From contig OZ026842.1 of the NCBI GenBank assembly GCA_964023205.1, forward strand, positions 37,277,501 through 37,341,500: 64,000 nt of DNA, written 5' to 3'. The notes under the pieces were generated by a model. That model was not told the DNA's origin. It did no database searches and worked only from the letters and a program-made list of their open reading frames with translations. The position numbers were made by a program, and so were the translations under genes. Shown piece by piece: positions 10,986-22,122 of the stretch. How positions within the stretch are numbered: the stretch's first letter is position 1; every line of letters starts with the position of its first letter. This DNA is from Lutraria lutraria. Its lineage: Eukaryota; Mollusca; Bivalvia; Venerida; Mactridae.

Positions 10986-13785
10986 CATTCCATGGAATAG
11001 ATTTAACTTTTTGTGGTTGATAAGGTGGCAAGTTCTATTTTATTTTATGAAAAAGGCCAAACAATTAAAAACCCTATCTTTGCATGTGTTAAGTGACTGT
11101 TCAGTTTTAGTTTGGTGCAGTGTTAATATGATTTGGTCATGATTGTTATTTGTTGTGACATTTTATTGTACAACATGTGGATTTCTCACAAGTTTCCTGC
11201 TGTTTATATTGTCTTGAACTCTTTCCCTTGCAATGTTATCTGTGACAGAATTATTGCTAACATTATGGATCAGTTCTCTAGCTTCACATTTCCTTCATTT
11301 TGTATTGGCTATAAAAATGTAACTTTTGATGGAATGCCTTAGGATGATATATATCTTGCTGGTAACCATGGGATATTTCTTCATTTAAAAACCATTTGAG
11401 ACCAGAGACTATTTTTGACATCCCAAATATGTTTTTGTTGTCATGGAAAATTATACTCTTGGTCCTTTGTCCACTTGTTTGGCCTGTGTAGGAAATCTTG
11501 ACTGTTAAATGTTATTGCTGTTCTTTCTGCCCTATGCAGTTCTGTATCTTACTAACTGTCCATTGATGTGAGTCTGTACAACAAAGAGTTAACAAGATGC
11601 TAATCCATTTACTTGCATTAGCTCCACCATAAAGCATTCATCAAGGGAGGTCTGGGATGTCCGAATTTCAGGAAATAATCTTCATGTTTTGTAGACTGTA
11701 AACAATGATACAGCATGCACTATCAACTTTCATACCAACCTACATGTCTAGAACACACCAATATATTCAAATACTTGTCTAAAATGTCCAGATTTGATTG
11801 ATTAGAAAAGATGGCTGCAGTGATGCTGCTCCTCATGGTTGACCATGTGGATGCAGATAGGGGCGGAGTCAGCATGCAAAGAATCTGTCATATGTGACAT
11901 GGAACCTGCTTAGAGATATTGAGTCCACTAATCATAATTGTCAGGTTTGTATTATCAGTGATTTTTAAGGGATTCCAAAGCATTTTTCCCATGATGTTGG
12001 AGGACAAGGTCATGGATGCTGCTTTGCAGGGTCATTGCATTTAATGTTGTTTTAGTTACTTAAACTCCCCTAGAAATTTTCCTGGGAACTAAGCTCTCTT
12101 CATCTGTTCTGTTTCATTGATTGATTTCCTTATTTATAAGCATCTTCAGTTTAGTTAATAGTTATTTCATGCCTCTTGCAACCAAAGATATATATTGGCT
12201 AGGAACATCAATTAATTACATCCCCAGTAAGTTTATGATGGCTAGTCTATATTGATTGTAAATGGTCATGTTTGTAAAGCGATCTATATTGATGATGAAT
12301 AACAATTTTCTGGAATAATATTTGTGTTATGTAGTTCTAACTGGCCTCTTTTTCCCTGAATTATGCTCAGTAAATGCAAGATTTGCTTACCTCTTTAATT
12401 AACAATCATTACACTTTTGACAAAATTGATAATTACTCTGGTTTTATATACCAGCAAGTAATTTTGAGTACTAATTGAAGTGGATTTCTGAAAGAGTTTT
12501 AGTGTTATTACTCTGCAATTATTATTTGCTTTAGTACAACTTTCTTCCTGTAGCAGCAGGTGTAGTGTTATAATTATTATTTTTATGTTCTCCTATTTTT
12601 CTAAGTTTTTATGTTCTCCAATTTTTCTAAGTATCAGTGTGAAATAATGCAGATTCTGTTTCCACTGAGAGTTAAGTTAAACGTCTGTCAAGGTTTTTGA
12701 ATTAGAACTTTGAGGGAATTTTTTTTTATTCAAATTTTTTATCAGTTGTGTAATGTGTGTGTGTTCTTGTTGGCATTTTGATGTAATGCTATGAACTTTG
12801 CTGTTGCACTGATAGTCTGTTTTCACTCAAGATCTACATAAGCCTAGATCTAGTTATAACTAAACTGAATCATTATAATGTACTTTCAGCTCTCTAATAG
12901 CTAGTGTCTCAGAAATGGGTTTTATCTTCTTAACCCCCTTAAGGTCCATTTGTGTTACAATATGCAGAAACTTATTATCTTTAATGTGTGAAAGCTATTA
13001 TCCTGACGTTTCCCTTAATTAAACTTTTTTCCAGAGAACTTCAATTCTGCAAGTTTTATGTGCAAATAATCTTTTATTTGTGTTTTTATATTGTGAATTA
13101 TCTCTTTAAATGTTTTGCAGCTCATTAACTGTTAGCATTTACTGCTAACAAGCCCCCCATGTTTAACATCTGACCATGATTAGCTTATCATGATGAGGGA
13201 ATCAAAATATTTTCCTTCCATTGGCATTCTAATCCAACATTGACCTTTTAACCTGTTCTAGCAGTTTGTCCTTCCAGCACATAAAGCTTAGGGTAAGCCC
13301 AGACATAATATTGTATGTTTTCCATATGTGATTTTAGTTCATAGGGGGTGCGGGCAGATTTCAGTGATTCAATTCCCAAGATGTCACTTTTGGAATTTTC
13401 TGCTGACATTGGCAATTTTAAAAATTTGCTATGTAAGTGATATTCTTGTGTTTGACATGCTGCTTAAGGACCGTGTGGGTTAAAGGGTTAAGGTGAAATG
13501 TCTGAGTTAGGAAAAATCGGGCATTCAAGATAGCAACTTAAAGTTTGGTTCCAAGACTTCAAATTAATTACTTTTCTGATTATTATTTATGGTGTATCTG
13601 GATATTTTTATTGTTTTGATGGCCTGAGAAATACTAATGAAATCGATTTAATTGTGATTATGACATTTTGCAGTCTGGCTACCTTGCCCTGGTTCATCCT
13701 AAGTACTCTAAAATAGATTCTTTTAATTTGTTTGTTGGAACATTATGTAATTGATTGTACTTTAGCTCTGACTGAAAGAAATCTT

Positions 13786-14043
13786 ATAGCCTGTCAATCA
13801 GCCATGGTGCAGTACGTTGTTCATGCCCCGGATTTGTAAATTTGCAATCCGGGTTTGATTCCCAGTCATAGTAGGTGACATACCCTTTCAAGAAAATTTG
13901 AGAAGTAGCTGGCTGGTTCCTTAGAGTGGAATGGTAAATTAGAACTTATTAGAATACCATCCAGTAAAATTTGTTTGGTGAATCGGTCGCCATACATAAA
14001 TGAAAACTTGAAGAAAAAGATGTTCACCGAAATGAATGAATGT
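13786..14043 (+). repeat. tRNA-headed SINE (family 1), plus copy with TSD
   Basis: The head 'gccatggtgcagtacg' and B-box-like 'gggtttgattcccagtc' lead into the family body (agaagtagctggctggttcc, ...agaataccatccagtaaaat, ggtgaatcggtcgccata). A 10-base target duplication aagaaatctt flanks it at 13776-13785 and 14044-14053. Compared with 6461-6707 the body is diverged but collinear. Confidence 0.75.
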
Positions 14044-17000
14044 AAGAAATCTTGATTTCAGATTTTATGTTGTTTTATTGTGTCATGGTGCATACAGTTT
14101 GCTATCATGGTGTATGATATCTCCGTTAATTAAACTTGTTTTGTGTAAGCACGATTCTATCAAAATTAGTTGAACGTATTCTAATCTCGGGAGTGTCTGT
14201 TCCTCTCTGCCATATTGTCTTTCTCTGATAGTTTATTAATTGGTTAATTACATTGTAATTATAGACGCGTTCTGTTTGGCTTTCTGACTGGTACCTTGTT
14301 GTTCTTGTACTGGGTTTGGAGTCTTGTAACAGATTCCTGTTTGTAATAGACTCATTATAGCAGTGGGTGTTTGGGAGAAGAAAAATGCCTCTCAACATTA
14401 AATTGTTTATATAATTAGTTGTGAAATTATTCACCTGTTATAACTTGTATTATACTGACAAGTTTTCAAGTCCACCCTGTTCAGTTTGCTGTAAAGAGTG
14501 AGAGATTTATATGTATAAAAAATACCATATTTTTACTCTGTTTATTCCTATGTTTTCATAGTGGGCTATTCCATTGTACCATTTTAGAATGTTTCATTAC
14601 AATTTTTGGGGTACATTAATTAACTGTTTAAATGATCATGATGAGCATGCATTATTGCATTCTCCATAAATTTTCAGTTGATAATTAGATTGATTAATGT
14701 CAAGGCCTGGTTGTTTTAAGCAGCCAGTTGGCACCATCATCAAAGTGTGAACAATTCTGTGTTTTTATTATTTCCTTGCATTGAAATGTCATTTTTGTAA
14801 ATCGTGTAGATCAAGTGAAAAATTAGGGGGTGGGTGTCCCCTCAGGGCATTCCATTATGGCGTCTTCCAAGTACACTTAGGATAAAAAGAATTTCAACTA
14901 CTAGATGGCCCCTAATCACCTCGCCTATATATTTCAGCCCTTCCGACAGCTTCAACCTCAAACACATCCCTGTGATATACTAAAATTTCAATGAATGACG
15001 AAATTTAAAGAATTTAATTTTTCATCTCTAAGATTAGTGAACTTCATGGATATGAATGAGAAGTCACATTCTTTGTATGCTTTGGTTCCATAGACCTGGC
15101 AATATTCTTACTACCAGACACCAATAATGTAGCAGTTATTTTGACGTCTGTTTCAATTCAGTGTAAACTAGGCAGAAAACATCTCAACAGATGGGATTCT
15201 GTGCAGATGTTGTAAAAAGAAATGCTCAAAAAATGTTACTGCACATGTCTAATGATTGTTTAACATGAATACATTATATAAAAAGTTCATGTATTATTTA
15301 AGATCTGTTTGTGTGATTTAGAATGGTATAAATCTTGATGCCATGAGAATCTGGTTTGGGTCTACATGTGATATCAAAGAGTTAGACATAAACCTGTGGG
15401 TACTTCTTGCGTTTTAGTTGTAATTATATTTACATTAACGAAATGCAATGTAAGTCATCAGCAGTGTGATAAAAAATGTGACATGCACCATTTTTTCTAC
15501 CAGTTTCTCTAACCAAGCATATGGATGTGGGTGAAAAATGCGTGGGATAGGGTTTACACTCCCATATGATGTCTAATTGTGAATTAATTGAATCTATTGT
15601 TCATATATCAAGATTTTTACACTTAACTTGAGACATTCAGTGTTACCTGATGTTTTATTGTCACAGAGGTTTGACATTAGTGGAGTTTATGTCATACTCT
15701 TAATGGCTAATCGATACATCAACTATTATGGACTATTTTTGCTCTAATTTAGTTCCCTTTTTTTTTAAGAAAAGCTAATAATGTTTTATCATGAGCCTCT
15801 TTAATTGAAATATTAAAGCATATATATTTTAAATCCCATACAACATGTGTTATTATATTTAGCACACCAATATGAAAATTATAAGTTTGGACATTATTGC
15901 AATGCGTTAAGTCCTGATTATATTATCATGTAGTTATAGTTAGAGTCAACTGAGAAAAATGATTTAAATTTTTTTTTAATGATATCAGATTATATTAAAA
16001 AATCAATTGAGTATTAGTTGTTCATTTTTCATACAACATACAATAAATGTTTGTATTTGTCAATGTGCTGAACAAAATTTATGAAATTCATGAATTTAAT
16101 AAAATTGGAAATCAGAATTAACAATTGATGAATTTCTTATCAATGATATGCGATCTTTATAAAACAGTCATTTTTAATCATGGCTTGGGCCAATGGGTTT
16201 TTTTTTTGGGGGGGGGGGGCGAGTGTCAGATATTTGCAAACAACAACAGATGGTTATCTTTCTGAGTCACATTTATTATAACATTCTGAACTAAGTTATA
16301 GATTAAATCTAGTTGTAGACACTGTGACAATGATTTGTGCCTTTTGTCGCCATCGTCGTCATGGTAACCAACGATAAGGAGGACGTGCATTGATTGACAA
16401 GTGTCTTAGATAACTTAATTTTTCCCTTTACCAGATGAAAAAGTGTCTGTCGGTAATTGCGGAATTTGTATTGAAATTAACATAACAAGACTCCACAGCT
16501 GGTCTCTGTGATTCATTGTTTCTTGTTATTCTCCGAGCGATCAAGTTTAGTGCCATTTTTCTCGGGCATAGTGATGATGTCATTTGGAGAAGACTCCCAG
16601 TGTAACGCAATTCAATTTGAAATGTGTTACATTCTCTCCCGTTTTCTTTTCTATTGCATTGGCTGATTCATCTTCTTTTTGTTAAAGTTGAGAAGATGAT
16701 TATGTAGGTGGTGGAGTGTCACATATGTGGACTTGGCCTTTGACAAGGTCAATTTTAACAACTCTTTATTCAAAGGTGTGATTGCCCTCTGTGAAACTTC
16801 TTTTTTCATTATGTTTGACTTGTAATTAGTGGTTTAATTTGATTAAATTGTCTAAAACAGGTGCCTGGCTGTATGTTTCTTTTATAATTTAGTTACTAAT
16901 GAACGATGTTGTCTGGGATAAAGTTTTTTTAATTTTTTTTTATTCAGAATTTAAAGTAACAATTATCTGTCTTTTTTCTTTGATAATGAAATTTATGCAG

Positions 17001-17344
17001 TCTGGTTGTGACCCTTTTAAAGGGTCCTGGCTATGATTTTCAAGATTAGGATCCTTAATAGTTTTATCTGTGACATTATGCAACACTTAAATTCTACATT
17101 AATTAAAGTATATGCATTTCATATTTCTATTATGTTCTAAAGTCCACTTCCTTGAAAAAAAAGGTTATCATGTTGGTTTAATCAGTTATTGTGTGCCTAA
17201 TTAGACTGATGGTGATCTGGTTATTAGTTGAGGTTTTTAGGATATGCGGCTTCCACCTCATCATTATTACTGCCCCTTATTCATCCAAGAAAGTAGTTTC
17301 ATAGTCTAAGTCTGATCTCATGCTGTAGTAACAATTACAGGGAT

Positions 17345-17505
17345 TGTTGCTGGTCTAGCAGTAACGGGCTGGACTACTGAACGAAATTTTCTCTAAGATT
17401 TCTCTAATAGTAGTGATACATTCCTGGTTCTCATGTATCTTCACTTCCTTCTCTCTCAAGGGCAGCCTTGAAATGACCATATCAGTCGAATTGGACTTTA
17501 AACAG
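17345..17505 (+). repeat. SINE family 2, internally deleted copy
   Basis: The tRNA-like head 'ctggtctagcagtaacgggc' followed by 'tggactactgaacgaaat' jumps directly to the family 3' end 'ccttgaaatgaccata' and 'ggactttaaacagtag'. The ~150-base middle seen in the copies at 30207-30537 and 63135-63470 is missing. Confidence 0.55.
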
Positions 17506-17720
17506 TAGCTCAATGAATACAGTAAAAATTATAAACGTAATGCTTGAAGTTCCATGAACTGTTCCACATGCAGTTTCCAATAATTAAGGTATACAATAAA
17601 ATTAATTTCAATCAAAGTTTTGTTATTGATTAAATGTCATGCATCATGCATGCTTGCTGTTAACAACGTAGTAATGACTTGCTACATGTTTTTCATTTTA
17701 TTATTTGTAAACAATTTCAG

Positions 17721-17861
17721 TTTGCATATTTGAGTCATGATTACGGTTCATGGTGGGTTATAAATGATCGTTATGCAGCTGTTGGCCCGAGTTACTTTGA
17801 ACCAAAACCAGTCTATCGTCATAAAATAGAAGCAGTACCAGTCAATTGTCATAGAATGTAA
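17721..17861 (+). CDS. Orphan terminal-exon candidate, 46 codons plus stop, unknown gene
   Basis: A good acceptor (acaatttcag) precedes an open frame starting at 17721. The frame has balanced codon use and is rich in W, Y, H and P, unlike the lysine/phenylalanine-rich chance frames around it. It begins FAYLSHDYGSWWVINDRY, contains SYFEPKPVYRHK, and ends NCHRM with TAA at 17859-17861. I do not recognise the protein. It could be the last exon of an upstream gene, an alternative 3' end of the kinase gene further right, or a decayed copy of a gene elsewhere. An alternative internal-exon reading (donor at AT|gtaatg just before the stop) cannot be excluded. The LTR element begins about 550 bases downstream. 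I see no canonical AATAAA immediately after the stop. Confidence 0.4.
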   Translation, partial: FAYLSHDYGSWWVINDRYAAVGPSYFEPKPVYRHKIEAVPVNCHRM

Positions 17862-18402
17862 TGATTTTTGTATTGAGAAATTTGAGATTTTTCGTTGACA
17901 GATTATTTACACAGTAGATGGTGGTAATATTGATATCAGGTTCTTTCTGATCTCCAAACATCACACAAAACAAACATGCCTTGTCCATTATAGTCCATTA
18001 CAATTGTAAATAAGCTCACTTTGTAACTCAATTACCTCCATTATAGCATTCATTGAGTTCTCTTGTTTTCATTTCGTATTTCTTTGTACTATTCCATTTA
18101 CTGGTTTTGTATGTATTTGTCTACTTTTCGTATTCGGTCAATGTGATTCAGTTATGTAAATATATTGCATACATCTGTCTGATTCATTCAGTGACCTGTT
18201 ATTGTCTATATGATCACACTTTCCATCTTTTTGTCAGTTATTTTTATGCCAAGATTAATGAAGTCATTGTCACCATTGACTATCAGTTTCTAAAATGTAT
18301 CTGATTGAATAATTGTTCCAATATAACGTTCCAAATTTATTGTAAAGTTCTCAGTTAGGAGATTGTCTGCTTTCGCATATATGTGATCGATATGATCATT
18401 TT

Positions 18403-18407
18403 CACTT
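18403..18407. repeat. Target-site duplication, left copy (CACTT)
   Basis: CACTT directly precedes the left LTR (TGTAATATAAC...). The same five bases directly follow the right LTR at 23089-23093. A 5-bp duplication is usual for LTR-element integrases. It shows that the two LTRs belong to one insertion event and that no later recombination has exchanged flanks. Confidence 0.9.
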
Positions 18408-18642
18408 TGTAATATAACAACACCAGCTCAGTTATAACGTGGTTTATTAAGTACTCTAACAAGTACATCAACTCCACTAAATCTAAGTAAATCTGGTCGG
18501 CTTATATATTGTCCGACCAGACATTGTGACATAATGGCCCACTAGGCCTCCAGCTGGTGATTAGCAAGATTGCATCACTATGCAATTACATTGGTCAAGT
18601 AATCACCATACAACCCTGGAGGACCAGACGTATTATGTCACA
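18408..18642 (-). repeat. 3' LTR (left on the + strand), 235 bp
   Basis: Read on the minus strand it begins TGTGACATAATACG and ends GTTATATTACA. Promoter-like signals on that strand are a CCAAT motif, then TATATAAG (plus 18501-18508), then AATAAA (plus 18443-18448), in the order expected for U3-R-U5. A 9-bp inverted repeat (tctggtcgg 18492-18500 / ccgaccaga 18513-18521) brackets the TATA motif. An 11-bp inverted repeat (18525-18535 / 18632-18642) links the LTR edge to its interior. I found no difference from the right LTR. Confidence 0.92.
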
Positions 18643-18650
18643 CTCTTCCC
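18643..18650 (-). promoter_or_regulatory. Polypurine tract
   Basis: On the minus strand GGGAAGAG (part of gtatgggaagag) lies immediately upstream of the 3' LTR with no gap, the position and composition expected for plus-strand DNA priming. A second, diverged copy of this module (purine run, then poly-T on the minus strand) lies about 57 bases further in, around plus 18694-18728. Confidence 0.75.
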
Positions 18651-20350
18651 ATACTCATCCAAAAAAAAAGATATACAAACGAAAATTGTTTAGTGTGATA
18701 CACTCTCCTCCTATACTTATACAAAAAAAAGGAGAATGCAATTAAACGCACACAGCATACATACATTAATGAATTGAACACTAAGAAATAATGCAGTTAA
18801 ATGCACATAACATACATACATTAATGATGAGAACACAATAAAAACTACTAGCATGATAAGCCTATTTAAACTATTGAAAATGACTAAAATACACCATACT
18901 CAATGGTAAATCAATACTGGTGTGTGACCCCAGTAAATTGAAAAATAATAATGCAATATGCTACAAAAACTGTGTAACACAATATACATATATCAAATAA
19001 TAATTGAGAAGAATGTTACGTGTATATATAAAAAGTCATTATAATTGATTAAAAATTCTTCATGATGATACACCACCAATATGTTGTAAAATGTTCTTGA
19101 ATAGTTCTTGAAGAAAATACACCAATTGCAACTAACTAAATTTCGTGATGACTTCTGGATGATGATAGACCAACGAATATGTTGAAAAATTGAGAAATGT
19201 TCTTGAAGAGTTCTTGAAGAAAATACACAAATTGTAACTGATTAAAATGATGATTCACCACAGGATACATTGAGCGTATCATATTTTGTGCTGGTGCTGT
19301 TGCGGTTGGTAACAATGGATCCGTGGCTTCTATGCAGCCATTGGTGTCAATGCATGATTTCTGCATAACATGGTTGACCAAGACTTGATCAACCACTGGC
19401 TTGTAGGTCACATGAGAAATGTATAGACAGGATCAGCTGATCTGACATGCCCCTCAAGCGCCCCTCCATCATTCACAACGTTATCAGCACAGATATTTAA
19501 CTTAATCTTCTCTTAATGAAAAGGGCAACGACTAGGCATAATAAAGCTAGAACTAATATCCCCCTTATTAATGCTATAATGTTTGTATTGACTTAGCTTC
19601 CGGCAAGCTAATCACGGTATGAATTAAACAACAATATAAAACAATTTAAATGCAATATAATTCAATAAAAAATTCTATTAAAACAATAAAGTGTGTTTAC
19701 AATAATTTATATACAAATGTGCCTACTAATACATATCATAGTAGTATATTGGACATTCAAACTTCCAAAACAAAATTAACACAATTAATGTACAAGTGAT
19801 AACGGACACTTCCGTTACGAAATTAACGTCGCGCTATTTTGCGATTACAACAATTAACGTACTATAAACTTATATAGTGCGCACTTGAGGTCTTATGAGA
19901 CTTGTTCATCAATATCTTCATCCATATCAATGAAAGATTCAGTTTTAGTTCAAACTTCATAAGGCATAATTCGAATTTACGAGCCTTATATCTATATATA
20001 ATATTAAAGTGACAACGTGTACCGTTTACAGTAACTGTTTCGCGAAGTTTTAGCTCAAACTTCCTAAGGCATAATTCGAATTTACGAGCCTTATATCTAT
20101 ATATATTTAATACTAAAGTGACAACGTGTACCGTTTACAGTAACTGTTTCGCGAAGTTTTAGCTCAAACTTCCTAAGGCATAATTCGAATTTACGAGCCT
20201 TATATCTATATATAATATTAAAGTGACAACGTGTACCGTTTACAGTAACTGTTCCGCGAAGTTTTAGCTCAAACTTCCTAAGGCATTATTCGAACTTACG
20301 AGCCTTGTATATATTAAATATTAAACAGACAACATGTGGACATTAGCGGT
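18651..20350 (-). other. Element interior between pol and 3' LTR, mostly repetitive non-coding
   Basis: About 1.7 kb with no convincing long gene. It holds short direct duplications: 'catacatacattaatga' twice in 18750-18830; 'gttcttgaagaaaatacac' units near 19091-19230; and an array of ~105-109-bp units at 19961-20300. A 91-codon minus-strand frame at 19136-19411 has a fairly protein-like first half. It may be a relic of a third frame, but it has no signal peptide, membrane segment or motif that I can name. I assign no function. Confidence 0.5.
19945..20310. repeat. Tandem array, 105-109-bp unit, about 3.4 copies
   Basis: The landmark 'aaggcataattcgaattt' or its variant recurs at 19961, 20066, 20175 and 20280 (spacings 105, 109, 105). 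Each unit also holds 'tgacaacgtgtaccgttt', 'acagtaactgtttcgcga' and 'agttttagctcaaacttc'. The units are very similar, so the amplification is recent. The array lies in the element just downstream of the pol stop. Confidence 0.85.
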
Positions 20351-22075
20351 CTATAAATGCTGAATGCTACTTCCGCGCTTCTGTGGTCTAAAAACGCTAA
20401 ATACCGAATTCAATTTGGACAACAACAGGTTATCACACCTGATCTGTGGCTCAATGGTTGCTACAGACATTTGATTGACAATATCATTACTGTCCGAACA
20501 GCTACTAAAACTTGCTGTATTTTGACCAGCGGTTACATCATCACCGCCCGAGGTGCTGTTTGCACCTGAATAACTGAACAAACCTACTCCGTTATCATTA
20601 CTGTCATTAGTATATTGACTAGTGTACTGGTTATCATTAATTACATATTTGTTATCGGTATAATCCGATCCAGGTAGACTATTATTATTATCAGCTTGTC
20701 TCAACCGCATTTGAAGCTCTCTTAATGGTATATCATCTTCATCAGAAGAATTTTCCCTGATATGTCTGTGTCGCTTAGCCAACCTACGCTTAATTCTATT
20801 TAATTTTCTATCTGACGTTTGATCGTAACTGTCTGACTCATCGCAAGAACTATATTCATCGCTTACTGATGGTAATGCAACATATCTGCAGTTACGTATA
20901 GGACGAATACCGGGTTGAACAGTCTTTGGTATTTCCCAATCAGCTATATTCGCCTTGCGAACTTGATCTACATGACATTTAATTACTTGATTATCTAACT
21001 GATTTTTTATTAACAGGGACCTATCACTAAGTTTTCTTATAATGCTATAATACGGCATCCATTTTGGTTGAAGTTTAGAACGTTTGTGGAAATTTTTGTA
21101 ATAAACATTATCATTTACTTGAAAATCAACTAGTTTTGCATGTTTGTTCCTACGCCGTTTAGTATCTTTAAGATTCTGGCTACGGTAGATGTCATGGTTA
21201 AGCTTTCTGTAATCTATGACGAGTCTTTTCGAACCATCCTTCTTATCTACAAGAAGCGCATGAGTTGCCCATACAGACGGTTTATTAGTATTAACTGGAT
21301 GTGATATATTCAGGCGTGAATTAGTTAAACACAAATTCTCATCATCATTATTATTTATGATAGACTCAACAGAATAGTTATTTGCACTCTGGAGCTGCCC
21401 AAGGATACAACCACGTTTCAACTTGATAGTTTTATTTGAACGATTTGTCAGAATGACAGGTACAGTCCGTCTGGAATTTACGTATACTAATGTCTTCGTC
21501 ATTTTAAGACGCGCTTCTTGGTGAATGAAACCTTTTTTAAGTTCACATACTTGATAGTCGCTATTTATTTCTAAACTAGGATTATTTTTAAGCCTTCCCT
21601 GAATTGTATTAATACTTTGCGGTTTGATAATAATTGTTTTCTTAGCTCTAATAATTGACGCTATACATCTATCATCTTGCAAAGGCACATAAGTATCTTT
21701 TATTCTTACAGAGTTAAGATCGAAATAAATTCTACAGCTGTTGGCCGATAGAAAATCTCGCCCGATGATAGCATTACGCGATAAATTGTCCACGACAACA
21801 AAATTGTGTGATAGATGCAATTTATTGACCCTGAACGTAATCTCTGCGTATCCAAGAACATTAACGGGTGTACCTGTTGCAGATTGAAGTAATAAGGTTG
21901 TTTTTTGTAATTTAGGTTTATATTGTAATGACTCAAAAATACGTTTATGAATGACTGAGTAAGAAGCACCGGTATCTATTAAAGCGCGTACTTTTAATTT
22001 TCCAATATTTATTAAACATGAACTAGGAATGTCTTTTACTTTATTTGAAATATTGGATGAAGAATTATTGAACAA
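20351..22075 (-). CDS. pol: pol remnant: protease, RT start fused to post-integrase tail
   Basis: This is an open frame of 574 codons counted from a TTG. It has no real start there and extends upstream in the same frame into the end of gag, so it is presumably translated by frameshifting. Residues 30-45 hold the aspartic-protease motif LIDTGASYSVIH, and 101-109 hold the second strand motif NAIIGRDFL. Residues ~268-293 match the first RT block (KKDGSKRLVIDYRKLN). From about residue 298 the sequence resembles the tail after integrase (LQPKWMPYYSIIRKLSDRSL ... HVDQVRKA, a GPF/Y-like module). The YxDD catalytic block, RNase H and the integrase zinc finger and DDE core are missing, with no stop or frameshift at the join (about 21184-21196). 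A Ser/Asp/Asn-rich tail of ~190 residues follows. It is an inactive polymerase, possibly with functional protease. Confidence 0.85.
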   Translation of the reverse strand: MFNNSSSNISNKVKDIPSSCLINIGKLKVRALIDTGASYSVIHKRIFESLQYKPKLQKTTLLLQSATGTPVNVLGYAEITFRVNKLHLSHNFVVVDNLSRNAIIGRDFLSANSCRIYFDLNSVRIKDTYVPLQDDRCIASIIRAKKTIIIKPQSINTIQGRLKNNPSLEINSDYQVCELKKGFIHQEARLKMTKTLVYVNSRRTVPVILTNRSNKTIKLKRGCILGQLQSANNYSVESIINNNDDENLCLTNSRLNISHPVNTNKPSVWATHALLVDKKDGSKRLVIDYRKLNHDIYRSQNLKDTKRRRNKHAKLVDFQVNDNVYYKNFHKRSKLQPKWMPYYSIIRKLSDRSLLIKNQLDNQVIKCHVDQVRKANIADWEIPKTVQPGIRPIRNCRYVALPSVSDEYSSCDESDSYDQTSDRKLNRIKRRLAKRHRHIRENSSDEDDIPLRELQMRLRQADNNNSLPGSDYTDNKYVINDNQYTSQYTNDSNDNGVGLFSYSGANSTSGGDDVTAGQNTASFSSCSDSNDIVNQMSVATIEPQIRCDNLLLSKLNSVFSVFRPQKRGSSIQHL

Positions 22076-22122
22076 GTCTCCCTTACGTCTCCTACCACCG
22101 ACCTCATTATGGCGGAAACGGC

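Larger units (their letters stand above)
1..17720. other. Non-coding stretch (intron or intergenic) with scattered repeats
   Basis: I find no exon with coherent coding sequence and splice sites here. Open frames are short, A+T-rich and end at random stops. The recognisable content is repeats: SINE copies at 505-612, 6461-6707, 13786-14043 and 17345-17505, a foldback element at 3561-3941, long-repeat relics at 4361-4685, an inverted-repeat element at 5501-5609, and two 74-bp hairpin elements at 8947-9020 and 10515-10588. Homopolymer G runs occur near 7923-7940 and 16207-16220. Between these I see nothing beyond A+T-rich sequence. Whether this is upstream intron of the kinase gene at 43.5-63.7 kb or intergenic DNA cannot be decided from the window. 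Confidence 0.6.

Noticed and set aside
16320..16600. Relatively G+C-richer block with atggtaacc and tgatgtcat motifs, considered as an enhancer
   Set aside because: Motifs are single and short; nothing separates it from chance without conservation data.
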